A stretch of 64,000 nucleotides of DNA from Streptomyces lanatus (GCF_014655715.1 NZ_BNBM01000003.1:277431-341430); one strand, 5' to 3'. Shown: positions 43,656-53,728, numbered from the stretch's first letter. Translations and numbers: made by a program. Notes: generated by a model not told the origin, from the letters alone.

Positions 43656-45110
43656 GTGACCCAGGGACCGCTCACGACGGAGGCCGGTGCTCCGGTCGCC
43701 GACAACCAGAACAGCGAGACCGCGGGCATCGGCGGCCCGGTCCTCGTCCAGGACCAGCTCCTGCTGGAGAAGCTTGCCCACTTCAACCGGGAGCGCATCC
43801 CGGAGCGCGTGGTGCACGCGCGCGGTGCCGGCGCCTACGGCACCTTCACGGTGACCGCCGATGTCACCCCGTACACCCGCGCCGCCTTCCTCTCCGAGGT
43901 CGGCAAGCAGACGGAGACCTTCCTGCGTTTCTCGACGGTGGCCGGCAACCTCGGTGCGGCGGACGCCGTGCGTGACCCGCGCGGCTGGGCGCTGAAGTTC
44001 TATACCGAGGACGGCAACTACGACCTCGTCGGCAACAACACCCCGGTGTTCTTCATCAAGGACGCCATCAAGTTCCCGGACTTCATCCACACCCAGAAGC
44101 GCGACCCGTACACGGGCAGCCAGGAAGCCGACAACGTGTGGGACTTCTGGGGGCTGTCGCCCGAGTCCACGCACCAGGTGACCTGGCTCTTCGGCGACCG
44201 CGGCATCCCGGCGTCGTACCGCCACATGAACGGCTACGGCTCGCACACCTACCAGTGGAACAACGAGGCCGGCGAGGTCTTCTGGGTCAAGTACCACTTC
44301 AAGACCGACCAGGGGATCAGGAACCTCACCCAGGCTGAGGCCAATCGGATCGCCGGTGAGGATCCTGACTCCCATCAGCGCGATCTGCGTCAGGCCATCG
44401 AGCGCGGAGAGTTCCCCAGCTGGACCGTGCAGGTGCAGATCATGCCGGCGGCGGACGCGGCGACGTACCGCTTCAACCCGTTCGACCTCACCAAGGTGTG
44501 GCCGCACGAGGACTACCCGCCGATCGAGATCGGCAGGCTGGAGCTCAACCGCAACCCGCACAACGTCTTCGCCGAGGTCGAGCAGAGCATCTTCAGCCCC
44601 GCGCACTTCGTGCCGGGCATCGGTCCGTCGCCCGACAAGATGCTCCAGGGCCGCCTGTTCGCCTACGGCGATGCCCACCGCTACCGCGTCGGCATCAACG
44701 CCGACCATCTGCCGGTGAACCGCCCGCACGCCACCGAGGCGCGCACCAACTCCCGGGACGGCTTCCTGTACGACGGCCGCCATGGCGGTGCGAAGAACTA
44801 CGAGCCGAACAGCTTCGGTGGTCCGGCGCAGACGGGGCGTCCGCTGTGGCAGCCGTTCGACGCCTTCGGCGGCGGTACCGGCAACCACGAGGCGCCCGTC
44901 CATGCCGAGGACGACGACTTCGTGCAGGCCGGCAACCTCTACCGCCTGATGTCGGAGGAGGAGCGGGAGCGGCTGATCGCCAATCTGGCGGGTGCCCTCG
45001 CGCCCGTCTCGCGCGACGACATCGTCGAGCGGGCCGTCGGCAACTTCCGGCGGGCGGACGACGACTTCGGCAAGCGGCTGGAGGTCGCCGTCCAGGCCCT
45101 GCGTGGCTGA
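43656..45110 (+). CDS. katA: Monofunctional haem catalase
   Basis: The 484-residue small-subunit (clade 3) catalase converts hydrogen peroxide to water and oxygen. Active-site residues are His54 in RVVHARGAG, Asn127 in [10 protein letters not shown] and the haem-ligand Tyr337 in [14 protein letters not shown]. The F-D-R of the usual signature before [11 protein letters not shown] reads F-N-R here. GTG 43656 follows AGGAGG by 5 nt, which decides the start over upstream in-frame codons. Probably repressed by the divergent Fur-family protein through the palindromic promoter. Confidence 0.93.
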   Translation: MTQGPLTTEAGAPVADNQNSETAGIGGPVLVQDQLLLEKLAHFNRERIPERVVHARGAGAYGTFTVTADVTPYTRAAFLSEVGKQTETFLRFSTVAGNLGAADAVRDPRGWALKFYTEDGNYDLVGNNTPVFFIKDAIKFPDFIHTQKRDPYTGSQEADNVWDFWGLSPESTHQVTWLFGDRGIPASYRHMNGYGSHTYQWNNEAGEVFWVKYHFKTDQGIRNLTQAEANRIAGEDPDSHQRDLRQAIERGEFPSWTVQVQIMPAADAATYRFNPFDLTKVWPHEDYPPIEIGRLELNRNPHNVFAEVEQSIFSPAHFVPGIGPSPDKMLQGRLFAYGDAHRYRVGINADHLPVNRPHATEARTNSRDGFLYDGRHGGAKNYEPNSFGGPAQTGRPLWQPFDAFGGGTGNHEAPVHAEDDDFVQAGNLYRLMSEEERERLIANLAGALAPVSRDDIVERAVGNFRRADDDFGKRLEVAVQALRG

Positions 45111-45139
45111 TCACCAGCACTGGACCGCTTGCCGTGGCG

Positions 45140-45173
45140 GACGGGCCGGGTTCCTTCGGGGGTCCGGCCCGTC
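45140..45173. terminator. Terminator between catalase and CBS genes
   Basis: GACGGGCCGG (45140-45149) pairs with CCGGCCCGTC (45164-45173), extended by wobble pairs to a TTCG tetraloop. Bidirectional between convergent genes. Confidence 0.8.
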
Positions 45174-45181
45174 GCGCGTGG

Positions 45182-45574
45182 TCAGGCCGGCACGTGCTGT
45201 CGTGCGGGTGCCCAGCAGCGGATGATGTCGCGGACCGAGACGATGCCGACCGGCTCGTCGTGATCCAGGACGATCAGATGCCGGAAGCCGCCGTGTGCCA
45301 TGGCGCGGGCCGCCTCCTCCAGGGTCCACGACGGCGCGGCGAACACGACGTCGTTCGTGGTGTGGTCATGGGCGCGTTCGGTGTCCGGGCTCTGGCCGAG
45401 GCCGACGGAGATCAGGATGTCGCGTTCGGTGAGGATGCCGATACCGCCCGCGTCGGGGTCATGGACCACGGCCGCGCCGACCCGGCGGGTGGACATGAGA
45501 GCGGCGGCCTGGCGAAGGGTGTGGGTGGGGCCGATGGTGAGGACCACGGTGCTCATGGCGTCACGTACGAGCAT
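45182..45574 (-). CDS. Two-CBS-domain protein
   Basis: The 130-residue protein consists of a tandem CBS pair (~1-58 and ~70-130), with GIGILTERDILISV and VGIVSVRDIIRC as the repeat ends. CBS pairs bind adenine nucleotides; small stand-alone ones in actinobacteria are linked to hypoxia or dormancy. ATG 45574 is 11 nt after AGGAGG; a GTG at 45586 overlaps that site and is less likely. Three TTCAC repeats lie upstream. Confidence 0.82.
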   Translation of the reverse strand: MLVRDAMSTVVLTIGPTHTLRQAAALMSTRRVGAAVVHDPDAGGIGILTERDILISVGLGQSPDTERAHDHTTNDVVFAAPSWTLEEAARAMAHGGFRHLIVLDHDEPVGIVSVRDIIRCWAPARQHVPA

Positions 45575-45612
45575 GGATGGAGCCACCTCCTGAAGTGCCC
45601 CCGCACCGTTTG

Positions 45613-45635
45613 TTCACGGTTTCACAAATTCACAA
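45613..45635. promoter_or_regulatory. Three TTCACNNN repeats at 8-bp period upstream of the CBS gene
   Basis: TTCAC occurs at 45613, 45621 and 45629 in the AT-richest stretch of the intergenic region. On the coding strand this reads TTGTGAA-T-TTGTGAA-ACCGTGAA. Likely a protein-binding array; no family assigned. Confidence 0.45.
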
Positions 45636-45686
45636 GTGGGGGGACTCTCAGAGTGACAGGTAAAGAGGGGGTCAACAAGGGGGCGC

Positions 45687-46487
45687 TCAGTAGCGCTCGT
45701 TGAGGTACCCGAGGAACTCGTCGTGCAGCAGGCCGTTCGAGGCGGCGGCGTTGCCGCTGTGCGGGCCGGGGCGGCCGTCGAGTCCGGTGAAGGAACCGCC
45801 CGCCTCCGTCACGATGATCGCGTTGGCGGCCATGTCCCACAGGGACAGCTCGGGCTCGGCGCAGATGTCCACCGAACCCTCGGCGACCATCATGTACGGC
45901 CAGAAGTCGCCGTACGCGCGCGTGCGCCACACCTCACGGGTCAGATCGAGGAAGCCGTCCAGCCGCCCCTGCTCCTCCCAGCCGCTCAGCGAGGAGTACG
46001 CGAACGAGGCGTCCGCCAGCTTGGAGACCTTGGACACCCGCAGCCGGGACGCCGAGGACAGGCTGCGCCCCGCGAAGGCGCCGTGTCCCTGGGCCGCCCA
46101 CCAGCGCCGGCCCAGCGCGGGAGCGGAGACCAGGCCGACGACGGGCTGGTAACCGCCCTCCCCGGCCTCCATCAGCGAGATGAGGGTGGCCCAGACCGGA
46201 ACGCCGCGCACATAGTTCTTCGTGCCGTCGATCGGATCGATCACCCAGCGACGGGGCCCGGTGCCCTCGATGCCGTACTCCTCCCCGAGAATCGCGTCTC
46301 TGGGCCGGGCACGCTGCAACTGCCCCCGGATGAGCTCCTCGGCGCCCTTGTCCGCCTCGCTCACCGGGGTCATGTCCGGCTTGGTCTCGACCTTGAGGTC
46401 GAGAGCCTTGAATCGGTCCATCGTGGTCGCGTCGGCGGCGTCCGCGAGGACGTGGGCGAGTCGCAGATCGTCGAGGTAGTCCGGCAT
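45687..46487 (-). CDS. hisN: Histidinol-phosphatase, inositol-monophosphatase type
   Basis: The 266-residue magnesium-dependent phosphatase has LGEEYG (metal Glu), [15 protein letters not shown] and [11 protein letters not shown], the three motifs of the inositol-monophosphatase superfamily. Actinobacteria use this type for histidinol-phosphate dephosphorylation, and the position matches hisN of S. coelicolor as I recall. ATG 46487 has no ribosome site but a TACGGT -10 box 7 nt before it, so it is probably leaderless. A different sugar phosphate substrate cannot be excluded from sequence. Confidence 0.85.
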   Translation of the reverse strand: MPDYLDDLRLAHVLADAADATTMDRFKALDLKVETKPDMTPVSEADKGAEELIRGQLQRARPRDAILGEEYGIEGTGPRRWVIDPIDGTKNYVRGVPVWATLISLMEAGEGGYQPVVGLVSAPALGRRWWAAQGHGAFAGRSLSSASRLRVSKVSKLADASFAYSSLSGWEEQGRLDGFLDLTREVWRTRAYGDFWPYMMVAEGSVDICAEPELSLWDMAANAIIVTEAGGSFTGLDGRPGPHSGNAAASNGLLHDEFLGYLNERY

Positions 46488-46494
46488 GGAACGA

Positions 46495-46500
46495 ACCGTA
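46495..46500 (-). promoter_or_regulatory. -10 box (TACGGT) for leaderless hisN
   Basis: On the minus strand TACGGT fits TANNNT and lies 7 nt before the ATG at 46487. Confidence 0.55.
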
Positions 46501-46626
46501 TCCGCCGTGGTCGGGGTGGGGCTATAGGCCCCGGGATCATGGGCGGGTCGCAAACCCCCGTACATCCCGCCCGCGAAGCCCCGCGCACCCCGGGGCAGAA
46601 GCGCCCCCGCATGCTTTCGCGAACCC

Positions 46627-46655
46627 TTGACAGTGCCCCCTCGCGCGTCAAATCT
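46627..46655 (+). promoter_or_regulatory. TetR gene promoter
   Basis: A perfect TTGACA (46627-46632), 17-bp spacer and AAATCT (46650-46655) precede the tetR start by 33 bp. Housekeeping-type. Confidence 0.7.
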
Positions 46656-46688
46656 GGGCGCAGAGCCGCTTGCCCCCAGGAGGCGATG

Positions 46689-47297
46689 ATGCCTGCAGCG
46701 CGGGAATCCCTGCTGGACGCCGCTTACACGGCGCTGGCGCGTCGGCCGTGGTCCGCTGTGCGGATGGTGGACGTGGCGGCGGCTGCCGGAGTGTCCCGGC
46801 AGACCCTGTACAACGAGTTCGGGAGCAAGGAAGGCCTTGCCCGCGCGCTGGTCAGAAGGGAGGCCGACGGCTATCTCGCCGGTATCGACCGCGCCCTGGC
46901 CACTCCCAGTGACGCCCGCGACCGGCTCACCGCCACCGCCGAGTGGACCGCGGGCCTGGCTCGCGACAACGCCCTCGTGCGCGCCATGCTCACCGGCTGC
47001 TGGAGCGAGCGGCTGCCCTCCCCGACCCTGTCCGCGGTGCCGTCCTCCTCGGCCGTCCCGGCACAGCGCCGCGCCGACGGGCCCCTCCCCTCACCGGGCG
47101 ACTTCGTGGCCTTCGTGCGCGACCGGGCGGTCTCCGTCCTGACCGGCCCCGGCGTAAACAAGGTCGACACCGCCGACCTGGCCCGCTCCTGCGAACTCGT
47201 CGTGCGCCTCGCCCTGTCCTGCGTCGCCGCCCCACCCGGCGAGGGCGGTGTCGCCGACCTCGTACGCAGCGCGCTGCACCGGCAGTTGCCGGCCTGA
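46689..47297 (+). CDS. TetR-family transcriptional regulator
   Basis: The 202-residue regulator has an N-terminal helix-turn-helix ([24 protein letters not shown] in parts, ~26-50) and a variable ligand domain. Of two adjacent ATG codons the second (46689) is 5 nt from AGGAGG and is chosen. It is convergent with an SMR exporter gene whose promoter carries a palindrome, suggesting but not proving that it controls that gene. Divergent from hisN. Confidence 0.85.
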   Translation: MPAARESLLDAAYTALARRPWSAVRMVDVAAAAGVSRQTLYNEFGSKEGLARALVRREADGYLAGIDRALATPSDARDRLTATAEWTAGLARDNALVRAMLTGCWSERLPSPTLSAVPSSSAVPAQRRADGPLPSPGDFVAFVRDRAVSVLTGPGVNKVDTADLARSCELVVRLALSCVAAPPGEGGVADLVRSALHRQLPA

Positions 47298-47310
47298 GCA
47301 CGCGGCCGCC

Positions 47311-47634
47311 TCAGTGCGCCGAACCCGACAGCTGCAACCCGATGACACCCACGATGACCAACGAGATCGACACCAGCTTCAGCGTCGACACGATGTCCCC
47401 GAGGAAGATCATTCCGTAGATCGCCGTGCCCGCCGCGCCGATCCCCGTCCACACCGCGTACGCCGGGCCCACGTCCAGCTTCCGCAGCGACAGCGTCAGC
47501 AAGCCGAAGCTGCCGAGGGCGAAGATGCAGAAGGCGACGGTCGGCCACAGCCGGGTGAACCCATGGGAGAGCTTCAGACAGACGGCGAAGCCTGTTTCGA
47601 GCAATCCGGCCACGATGACCAGCAGCCACGCCAT
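47311..47634 (-). CDS. SMR-family exporter, SugE/Gdx type
   Basis: The 107-residue protein has four membrane helices and the essential Glu13 in helix 1 (VAGLLETGFAV). The stretch KLSHGFTRLWP and GPAYAVWTGIGAAGTA match the SugE/Gdx branch, whose members export guanidinium ion in exchange for protons, rather than EmrE multidrug exporters. It appears as a single gene, not the paired form. GGAGG lies ~7 nt before ATG 47634. No guanidine riboswitch was recognised upstream. Confidence 0.85.
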   Translation of the reverse strand: MAWLLVIVAGLLETGFAVCLKLSHGFTRLWPTVAFCIFALGSFGLLTLSLRKLDVGPAYAVWTGIGAAGTAIYGMIFLGDIVSTLKLVSISLVIVGVIGLQLSGSAH

Positions 47635-47661
47635 GTGCTGTCCTCCCGTATGTCCGGCTCG

Positions 47662-47675
47662 GTGCGATTATGCAC
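47662..47675 (-). promoter_or_regulatory. SMR gene promoter with GTGC-N6-GCAC palindrome
   Basis: GTGC (47662-47665) and GCAC (47672-47675) flank six bases that on the minus strand read CATAAT with their edge, a good -10 box (47667-47672). A bound repressor would block the promoter. Confidence 0.45.
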
Positions 47676-47724
47676 TTACCGAACTCCCGTACAGGCAAAC
47701 AACGCGGAGGTCAGTCGCCTTCCC

Positions 47725-48735
47725 TCAGTCGCCTTCCGTGCGCTCCCGCGTGGCCAGCAACCGCCGCAGCGAGTACAGCCGCGCCGGATCCGCGTGTCCC
47801 TGCGCCACCCAGTCGTCCAGCGCACAGTCCGGTTCATCATGACTGCACGCACGCGGGCACCCCTCGGTTCCCGGTTCCAGATCCGGGAACGCGTGGATCA
47901 CCCGCGACGGGTCGATGTGCGCCAGGCCGAAGGAACGGACGCCCGGGGTGTCGATCACCCAGCCGTCCCGCTCCGACAACGGCAGCGCCAGCGCCGATGT
48001 CGTCGTGTGCCGGCCCCGCCCGGTCACCGCGTTCACATGGCCCGTCGAACGCCGACGCTCCTGCGGCACCAGCGCGTTCACCAGCGTCGTCTTGCCCACA
48101 CCCGAGTGCCCGACGAACGCCGTGACCCGGCCGTCCAGCAGCGCCCGCACCCGGTCCGCCGCACCGCCGTCCGCCAACTCCTCACGGTTGGTGACGACAT
48201 ACGGGATGTCCAACGCGCCGTACAGCTCCAGGAGTTCGTCCGGCGGCGCCAGGTCCGACTTCGTCAGCACCAGCAGCGGCTCAAGGCCTCCGTCGTACGC
48301 CGCCACCAGACAGCGGTCGATGAGCCGGGGCCGTGGCTCGGGGTCGGCGAGGGCGGTGACGATGGCGAGTTGGTCGGCGTTGGCCACCACGACCCGCTCG
48401 TAGGGATCGTCGTCGTCGGCGGTACGGCGCAGCAGCGACGACCGCTTCTCGATCCGCACGATCCGCGCGAGGGTGTCCTTCTTGCCGGACAGATCGCCGA
48501 CGAGGGCCACCCGGTCGCCGACCACCGCCGCCTTGCGGCCGAGTTCGCGGGCCTTCATCGCCAGCACGATCCGGTCCTCGACGAGACAGGTCAGCCGCCC
48601 CCGGTCGACGGTGAGGACCATGCCCTCGGCGGCGTCCTCGTGCTTGGGCCGGATGTTCGTACGGGGCCGGGTGTTGCGTCGGCCGGGACGGGTGCGGATG
48701 TCGTCCTCGTCGGTGTGCTTGCCGTAGCGGCGCAT
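47725..48735 (-). CDS. rsgA: Ribosome small-subunit GTPase RsgA
   Basis: The 336-residue circularly permuted GTPase assists late assembly of the 30S subunit. An N-terminal OB-fold (~45-110) precedes G motifs in permuted order: TKSD (G4), GHSGVGKT (G1), DTPG (G3). A C-terminal zinc knuckle CPRACSHDEPDC follows. Start ATG 48735 is 11 bp after the aroA stop on the same strand, so the two are probably co-transcribed. Confidence 0.93.
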   Translation of the reverse strand: MRRYGKHTDEDDIRTRPGRRNTRPRTNIRPKHEDAAEGMVLTVDRGRLTCLVEDRIVLAMKARELGRKAAVVGDRVALVGDLSGKKDTLARIVRIEKRSSLLRRTADDDDPYERVVVANADQLAIVTALADPEPRPRLIDRCLVAAYDGGLEPLLVLTKSDLAPPDELLELYGALDIPYVVTNREELADGGAADRVRALLDGRVTAFVGHSGVGKTTLVNALVPQERRRSTGHVNAVTGRGRHTTTSALALPLSERDGWVIDTPGVRSFGLAHIDPSRVIHAFPDLEPGTEGCPRACSHDEPDCALDDWVAQGHADPARLYSLRRLLATRERTEGD

Positions 48736-48746
48736 GGCGTGAGTCC

Positions 48747-50066
48747 CTACGCCCCGAGCATCCCGGTCCACAGTTCGGGGAAGTCCGGCAGGGTCTTCGC
48801 CGTCGTCGCCACGTTCTCGATGCGTACACCCTCGACCGCGAGGCCGATGATCGCGCCGGCGGTCGCCATGCGGTGGTCCTCGTAGGTGTGGAAGACGCCG
48901 CCGTGCAGCCGGCGCGGGCGGATGTGCAGACCGTCGGCGGTCTCGGTGACATCACCGCCGAGTTCGTTGATCTCCTTGGTGAGCGCGGCCAGCCGGTCCG
49001 TCTCGTGCAGCCGCAGATGGGCGACACCGCGCAGGGTGGAGGGGGAGTCCGCGACCGCCGCGACCGCCGCGATGCCCGGGGTGAGTTCGCCGACCTCGCT
49101 CAGGTCCACGTCGATGCCGTGGACCGCGCCCGAACCGGTGAACACCAGCCCGTACTCGGTGAGTTCGCAGGAGCCGCCCATCTCCGTGAAGATCTCCCGC
49201 AGCCGGTCACCGGGCTGCGTGGTGCGGGCCGGCCAGTCCGGGATGAGCACCTTGCCGCCGGTCACCAGCGCGGCGGCCAGGAACGGCTGGGCGTTCGACA
49301 GATCCGGCTCGATCGTCAGATCACGGCCGAGCAGGGCGCCCGGCGTGACCCGCCAGACGTTCGGCTCGCCGCCCGACTCCGGGGTGTCCACCTGGGCGCC
49401 GACGGCACGCAGCATGTCGACGGTCATCCGGATGTGCGGCATGGAGGGCAGCGAGGAGCCGGTGTGCCGGACCTCCACACCCTGGTTGAAGCGCGGCCCG
49501 GAGAGCAGCAGAGCACTCACGAACTGGGACGACGACGAGGCGTCGATCTCCACCGGGCCGCCCTCCAGCGCACCCCCGCCGTGCACCGTCAGCGGCAGCG
49601 CGCCCCGGCCGTCGTCGTCGATCCGCGCACCGAGGGCGCGCAAGGCGTCGATCACACCGTGCAGGGGGCGCTCGTACGACCGGGGGTCGCCGTCGAAGCG
49701 GACGGGACCGTCGGCCAGCGCGGCGACCGGCGGCAGGAAGCGCATCACCGTGCCGGCATTGCCGACATCGACCGTGGCCGGGCCGCGCAGCCCCGCGGGG
49801 AGCACACGCCACGCCTCACCGGTGCCCTCCGGGCCGACGCCCTCCTCGATGCCGACGCCCATGGTGCGCAGGGCGCCCGCCATCAGCAGGGTGTCGCGGG
49901 AGCGGAGGGGGCGGCGCAGCCAACCGGGTTCCGAGGCGAGGGCGGCGAGGACGAGGGCACGGTTGGTGACCGACTTGGACCCCGGCACGTGGACCGTCGC
50001 GTCGACGGGTCCGCTCGCTTGGGGGGCGGGCCAGAGGGCGGGGTGTGCGGCGGGGTTTTGGGCCAT
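48747..50066 (-). CDS. aroA: 3-phosphoshikimate 1-carboxyvinyltransferase (EPSP synthase)
   Basis: The 439-residue enzyme joins shikimate 3-phosphate and phosphoenolpyruvate in aromatic amino-acid synthesis. Signature motifs are [17 protein letters not shown] near the start, [14 protein letters not shown] and the late [17 protein letters not shown] 50066 has no ribosome site; a TAAAGT -10 box lies 6 nt upstream, so the mRNA is probably leaderless. First gene of an aroA-rsgA unit. Confidence 0.95.
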   Translation of the reverse strand: MAQNPAAHPALWPAPQASGPVDATVHVPGSKSVTNRALVLAALASEPGWLRRPLRSRDTLLMAGALRTMGVGIEEGVGPEGTGEAWRVLPAGLRGPATVDVGNAGTVMRFLPPVAALADGPVRFDGDPRSYERPLHGVIDALRALGARIDDDGRGALPLTVHGGGALEGGPVEIDASSSSQFVSALLLSGPRFNQGVEVRHTGSSLPSMPHIRMTVDMLRAVGAQVDTPESGGEPNVWRVTPGALLGRDLTIEPDLSNAQPFLAAALVTGGKVLIPDWPARTTQPGDRLREIFTEMGGSCELTEYGLVFTGSGAVHGIDVDLSEVGELTPGIAAVAAVADSPSTLRGVAHLRLHETDRLAALTKEINELGGDVTETADGLHIRPRRLHGGVFHTYEDHRMATAGAIIGLAVEGVRIENVATTAKTLPDFPELWTGMLGA

Positions 50067-50072
50067 GGGTTC

Positions 50073-50078
50073 ACTTTA
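50073..50078 (-). promoter_or_regulatory. -10 box (TAAAGT) for leaderless aroA
   Basis: On the minus strand TAAAGT, inside the AT-rich TTATAAAGT, lies 6 nt before the ATG at 50066. Confidence 0.6.
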
Positions 50079-50118
50079 TAAGGAGCGTGTGGTTCGGGTG
50101 CGGCGCCGTTGGGGCTGG

Positions 50119-50140
50119 TCGCGCAGTTCCCCGCGCCCCT
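50119..50140 (+). repeat. 22-bp dispersed intergenic repeat, copy 1
   Basis: TCGCGCAGTTCCCCGCGCCCCT occurs here and identically at 57435-57456, both times in short intergenic spaces and in the same orientation. I recall this as a common Streptomyces intergenic sequence. Confidence 0.7.
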
Positions 50141-50151
50141 GAGGTGGGCTG

Positions 50152-50874
50152 TCACACCTCCAGCAGCCAGCGGCCGCCACCTATCAATGAGCAGAGCGAC
50201 ACCGCGTGGAACAGGAACAACCACAGCCCCGCCGGCACATGCGTCAGCCGCGACAGCTGATCCGCGTCCGAGTCCCCCGCCCCTCCCCGCGCCCGCTTCG
50301 CCTGCAGCTCGAACGCCGGCCGTACCCCGCCCACCAGCAGGAACCACACCACCACATACGCGAACGCCGCCTGCACCTGCGGCCCCGTGAACCAGCTGAC
50401 CAGTACGAACGTGCCGCCCGTGACGAACACGGTCAGGGCGCCGTACGCGTTGCGGATCATGACCAGCATCGCCACCAGCAGGACCGTCGCCAGCCACAGC
50501 AGGAGCGTGATGCGGCCCGCAGCCAGCAGTGCGGCGCCGCCCAGGCCCAGCAGCGGGGGAGCGGTGTAGCCCGCGGCCGCGGTGAGGATCATGCCGATGC
50601 CGTGCGGCTTGCCGCGGCTGACGGTGAGGCCGCTGGTGTCGGAGTGCAGACGTATGCCGGTCAGGGTCCGGCCGGTCAGCAGCGCGATCAGGCCGTGGCC
50701 GCCCTCGTGGGCGATGGTGATGGCGTTGCGTGAGAGGCGCCACAGGACGTGCGGGACGACGAAGGCGAGTGCGACGACCAGGGCGGCGATCACGACCCAC
50801 AGATCGGGGTCGGGCTGGGTGCCGGAGACCTCGTCCCAGAGGGAGGCGAGCGAGGCGGATGCGGTGCTGTCCAT
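50152..50874 (-). CDS. M50B-like membrane metalloprotease
   Basis: The 240-residue integral membrane protein has HEGGHG (His-Glu-x-x-His) at the end of its first membrane helix and several further helices (IGMILTAAAGYTAPPLLGLGG and later), as in the M50B-like peptidase family of intramembrane proteases. It lacks a PDZ domain. ATG 50874 lies 12 nt after AGGGAG. Only 50 bp separate it from the divergent SRAP gene. Substrate unknown; site-2-protease-like roles are inference. Confidence 0.82.
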   Translation of the reverse strand: MDSTASASLASLWDEVSGTQPDPDLWVVIAALVVALAFVVPHVLWRLSRNAITIAHEGGHGLIALLTGRTLTGIRLHSDTSGLTVSRGKPHGIGMILTAAAGYTAPPLLGLGGAALLAAGRITLLLWLATVLLVAMLVMIRNAYGALTVFVTGGTFVLVSWFTGPQVQAAFAYVVVWFLLVGGVRPAFELQAKRARGGAGDSDADQLSRLTHVPAGLWLFLFHAVSLCSLIGGGRWLLEV

Positions 50875-50924
50875 GTAAGGCGATGGCTCCCTGTGGTCGG
50901 CTGGAATCTGGCAGTGTGGCACGC

Positions 50925-51740
50925 ATGTGCGGACGGTATGCAGCGAGTCGTAGGCCCGAGGATCTCGCAGGAATCTTTGAGATCGAGACGTGGGAGCCGG
51001 AGGAGTCCCTTGAGGCGGATTACAACGTGGCTCCGACCAAAGAGGTCCTCGTCGTTCTCGACCGTCCCTTGAAAGACGTGGACGACCCCGCGCCGGTTCG
51101 GCAATTGCGCAAGCTGAAGTGGGGCTTGGTGCCCAGCTGGTCCAAGACTCCCGAGAGCGCCTTCAAGATGATCAATGCTCGGGCCGAGACGGTGCATGAG
51201 AAGCCGTCGTACAAGCGGGCGTTCTCCTCCCGGCGCTGCATCATCCCCGCCGACGGCTACTACGAGTGGGTCACCGGCAAGCAGGAGCGGGACCTGGAGG
51301 TCGAGGGGAAGAAGAAGCGGCCGCGCAAGCAGCCCTACTTCGTGCTGCCCGCCGACGGGACGGTGTTCGCGATGGCGGGGCTGTACGAGTTCTGGCGGGA
51401 CAAGACCCTGCCCGACGAGCACCCGCAGGCCTGGTGGGTCACCTGCTCGGTCATCACCACGGAGGCCGAGACGACCCCGCTGGCCGTCGCGCCCGAGGAA
51501 GGCCCGCACACGCTCGCCGAGATCCACCCCCGGATGCCGCTGATGCTGACGCCGGACCGCTGGGACGCCTGGCTCGACCCCTCCCGCAAGGACCCCGAGG
51601 AACTGCGCACCCTCCTCGACCCTCCGCCCGCCGGACTGATGCGCGCCTACCCCGTCTCCACGCTCGTCAGCAACGTCCGCAACAACGGCCCGGAGCTGCT
51701 GAAGGAGCTGGACGGGCCCGAAGAGGGCACACTCTTCTGA
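50925..51740 (+). CDS. SRAP/HMCES (YedK-type) abasic-site protein
   Basis: The 271-residue protein begins MCGRY, so after Met removal Cys2 becomes the N-terminal nucleophile that crosslinks to abasic sites in single-stranded DNA. YNVAPTKE carries the conserved Asn34, and IIPADGYYEW and IHPRMPLML carry the catalytic Glu and His. It shields abasic sites during replication. A weak -10-like CAGTGT lies 7 nt before the ATG. A hydrolase gene follows after 1 nt. Confidence 0.92.
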   Translation: MCGRYAASRRPEDLAGIFEIETWEPEESLEADYNVAPTKEVLVVLDRPLKDVDDPAPVRQLRKLKWGLVPSWSKTPESAFKMINARAETVHEKPSYKRAFSSRRCIIPADGYYEWVTGKQERDLEVEGKKKRPRKQPYFVLPADGTVFAMAGLYEFWRDKTLPDEHPQAWWVTCSVITTEAETTPLAVAPEEGPHTLAEIHPRMPLMLTPDRWDAWLDPSRKDPEELRTLLDPPPAGLMRAYPVSTLVSNVRNNGPELLKELDGPEEGTLF

Positions 51741-51741
51741 T

Positions 51742-52380
51742 GTGACGACCGTGACGACCGAGATCATTGGTACGGAGGCGGGGGACGCCCGCATCACCTG
51801 GCACCCGGCGAAGAAGGCCAGGCTGGTCCTCGCCGCCAGTCATGGCGCCGGCGGCGGCATCGGGGCCCGGGACCTTGTGGCGCTCGCCGAGGCCCTCCCC
51901 GCCCACGGGGTGACCGTCGCCCTCGTGGAGCAGCCCTGGCGCGTGGCCGGCAAGAAGGTGGCGCCCGCGCCGAAGACCCTGGACATCGGCTGGCGGGGCC
52001 TGTGGCCCGCGCTCGCCGTACCCGGGCTGCCCGTGATCGCGGGCGGGCGCAGCGCGGGGGCCCGTGTCGCCTGCCGTACGGCCGTGGAGCTCGGCGCCCA
52101 TGCCGTGCTCGCGCTCAGCTTCCCCCTGCACCCGCCGGGCAAGCCGGAGAAGTCCCGCGCCGAGGAACTGCTCGGGTCCGGGGTGCCGACCCTCGTCGTA
52201 CAGGGCGGGAACGATCCCTTCGGCAAGCCCGAGGAGTTCCCGGACGGTGACTTCGAGCTGGTCGAGGTGCCCTACGGCGACCATGGCCTCGCCGTGCCCA
52301 AGCGGGCGCCCCTCGATCAGGACGAGGCCGTGGCGCTCGTCACGGACGCGGTGATGAAGTGGGCCGGGTCACTCGGGTAA
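51742..52380 (+). CDS. Alpha/beta-hydrolase of the KANL3/TEX30 type
   Basis: The 212-residue hydrolase has ASHGAGGG near the start, a nucleophile elbow GGRSAGARV (Ser), the acid in VQGGNDPFG and the His in GDHGLAVPK, a full Ser-Asp-His triad. The GTG start lies 1 nt after the SRAP stop, so the two genes are coupled. An in-frame GTG at 51751 is an alternative. Substrate unknown. The gene ends 6 bp before the sigR promoter. Confidence 0.82.
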   Translation: MTTVTTEIIGTEAGDARITWHPAKKARLVLAASHGAGGGIGARDLVALAEALPAHGVTVALVEQPWRVAGKKVAPAPKTLDIGWRGLWPALAVPGLPVIAGGRSAGARVACRTAVELGAHAVLALSFPLHPPGKPEKSRAEELLGSGVPTLVVQGGNDPFGKPEEFPDGDFELVEVPYGDHGLAVPKRAPLDQDEAVALVTDAVMKWAGSLG

Positions 52381-52386
52381 AGCTTG

Positions 52387-52413
52387 GGGAATGTCGGAGG
52401 CCCGGCCTTGGTT
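52387..52413 (+). promoter_or_regulatory. Autoregulatory sigma-R promoter (sigRp2-type)
   Basis: GGGAAT (52387-52392), exactly 18 nt, then GTT (52411-52413): a perfect SigR consensus. It would start near 52420, upstream of the ATG of the long sigma-R' form at 52473. Confidence 0.88.
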
Positions 52414-52472
52414 GTGGCGGACACAGGTGCTGAAGCACCAGCGCCGACGCCGTACGAGAGGAAGTCCGCCGC

Positions 52473-52637
52473 ATGGGTTCGACCCACTGCCAGAGCCGCA
52501 GCAGCCGCGCCGACCTGGACTGGACGGTGCTGCACGCGGCCAGGACCGCCACTATTCGAGGGGCGGCGGGTACGGCAGGTCGTCTATCCTCCGATTCAGG
52601 CGGGACCGGTTTCGGCCCTGCCCGGAATCTTGAGGAG
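52473..52637 (+). other. 55-codon N-terminal extension giving the long form sigma-R'
   Basis: An ATG at 52473 is in frame with sigR and adds exactly 55 residues before the GTG at 52638. In S. coelicolor the induced transcript yields such a 55-residue-extended, unstable sigma-R'. The extension has one Cys (Cys6) and a Gly/Ser-rich end. A TATCCT at 52585-52590 is a candidate -10 box for a second promoter producing only the short, stable form. Confidence 0.75.
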
Positions 52638-53317
<680 letters not shown>

Positions 53318-53321
<4 letters not shown>

Positions 53322-53620
53322 GCTGCGGAGAGCCGCACGAGACGGACTGCTCCGAGGTACTCGATCATCTCTACGAGTTCCTCGACAGCGAGATGCCGGA
53401 CGTCGACCGCGACAAGTTCAAGCAGCACTTCCAGGAGTGCTCGCCGTGCCTGGAGAAGTACGGGCTCGAAGAGGCCGTGAAGAAGCTGGTCAAGCGGTGC
53501 TGCGGACATGACGACGTGCCGACCGACCTGCGCGCCAAGGTTCTGGGGCGGCTCGATCTGATCCGCTCGGGACAGGCCGTGCCCGAGCACGACGTCACGG
53601 CGACACCGCAGGAATCCTGA
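53318..53620 (+). CDS. rsrA: Redox-sensing zinc anti-sigma factor RsrA
   Basis: The 100-residue ZAS anti-sigma factor holds SigR until thiols oxidise. Visible Cys are Cys3, Cys11, Cys41, Cys44, Cys61 and Cys62, with His37 in the H-x3-C-x2-C zinc motif (HFQECSPC). Cys11 and Cys44, which form the trigger disulphide in S. coelicolor, are both present. The Cys31 I recall in S. coelicolor is Arg here. It is coupled to sigR by ATGA. Confidence 0.95.
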
Positions 53621-53728
53621 ACGCACAGTCGTCACTCGAACGTGCTAATCCCCCGGTCTTAGGACCGCGCACCTCCCCCTGCCCGCCCTAGGCTCCTCTG
53701 CCTGAAGCGCGTGGCCTGGGAGGGGCGT

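Noticed and set aside
42924..44903. In-frame upstream extension of the ABC ATPase gene
   Set aside because: It lies antisense to the Fur-type and catalase genes and shows no homology; GTG 42923 has an ideal ribosome site.
47635..47724. Mini-ykkC (guanidine-II) riboswitch upstream of the SMR gene
   Set aside because: Two ACGG sequences occur, but neither sits in the loop of a complementary stem, so the required paired hairpins are missing.
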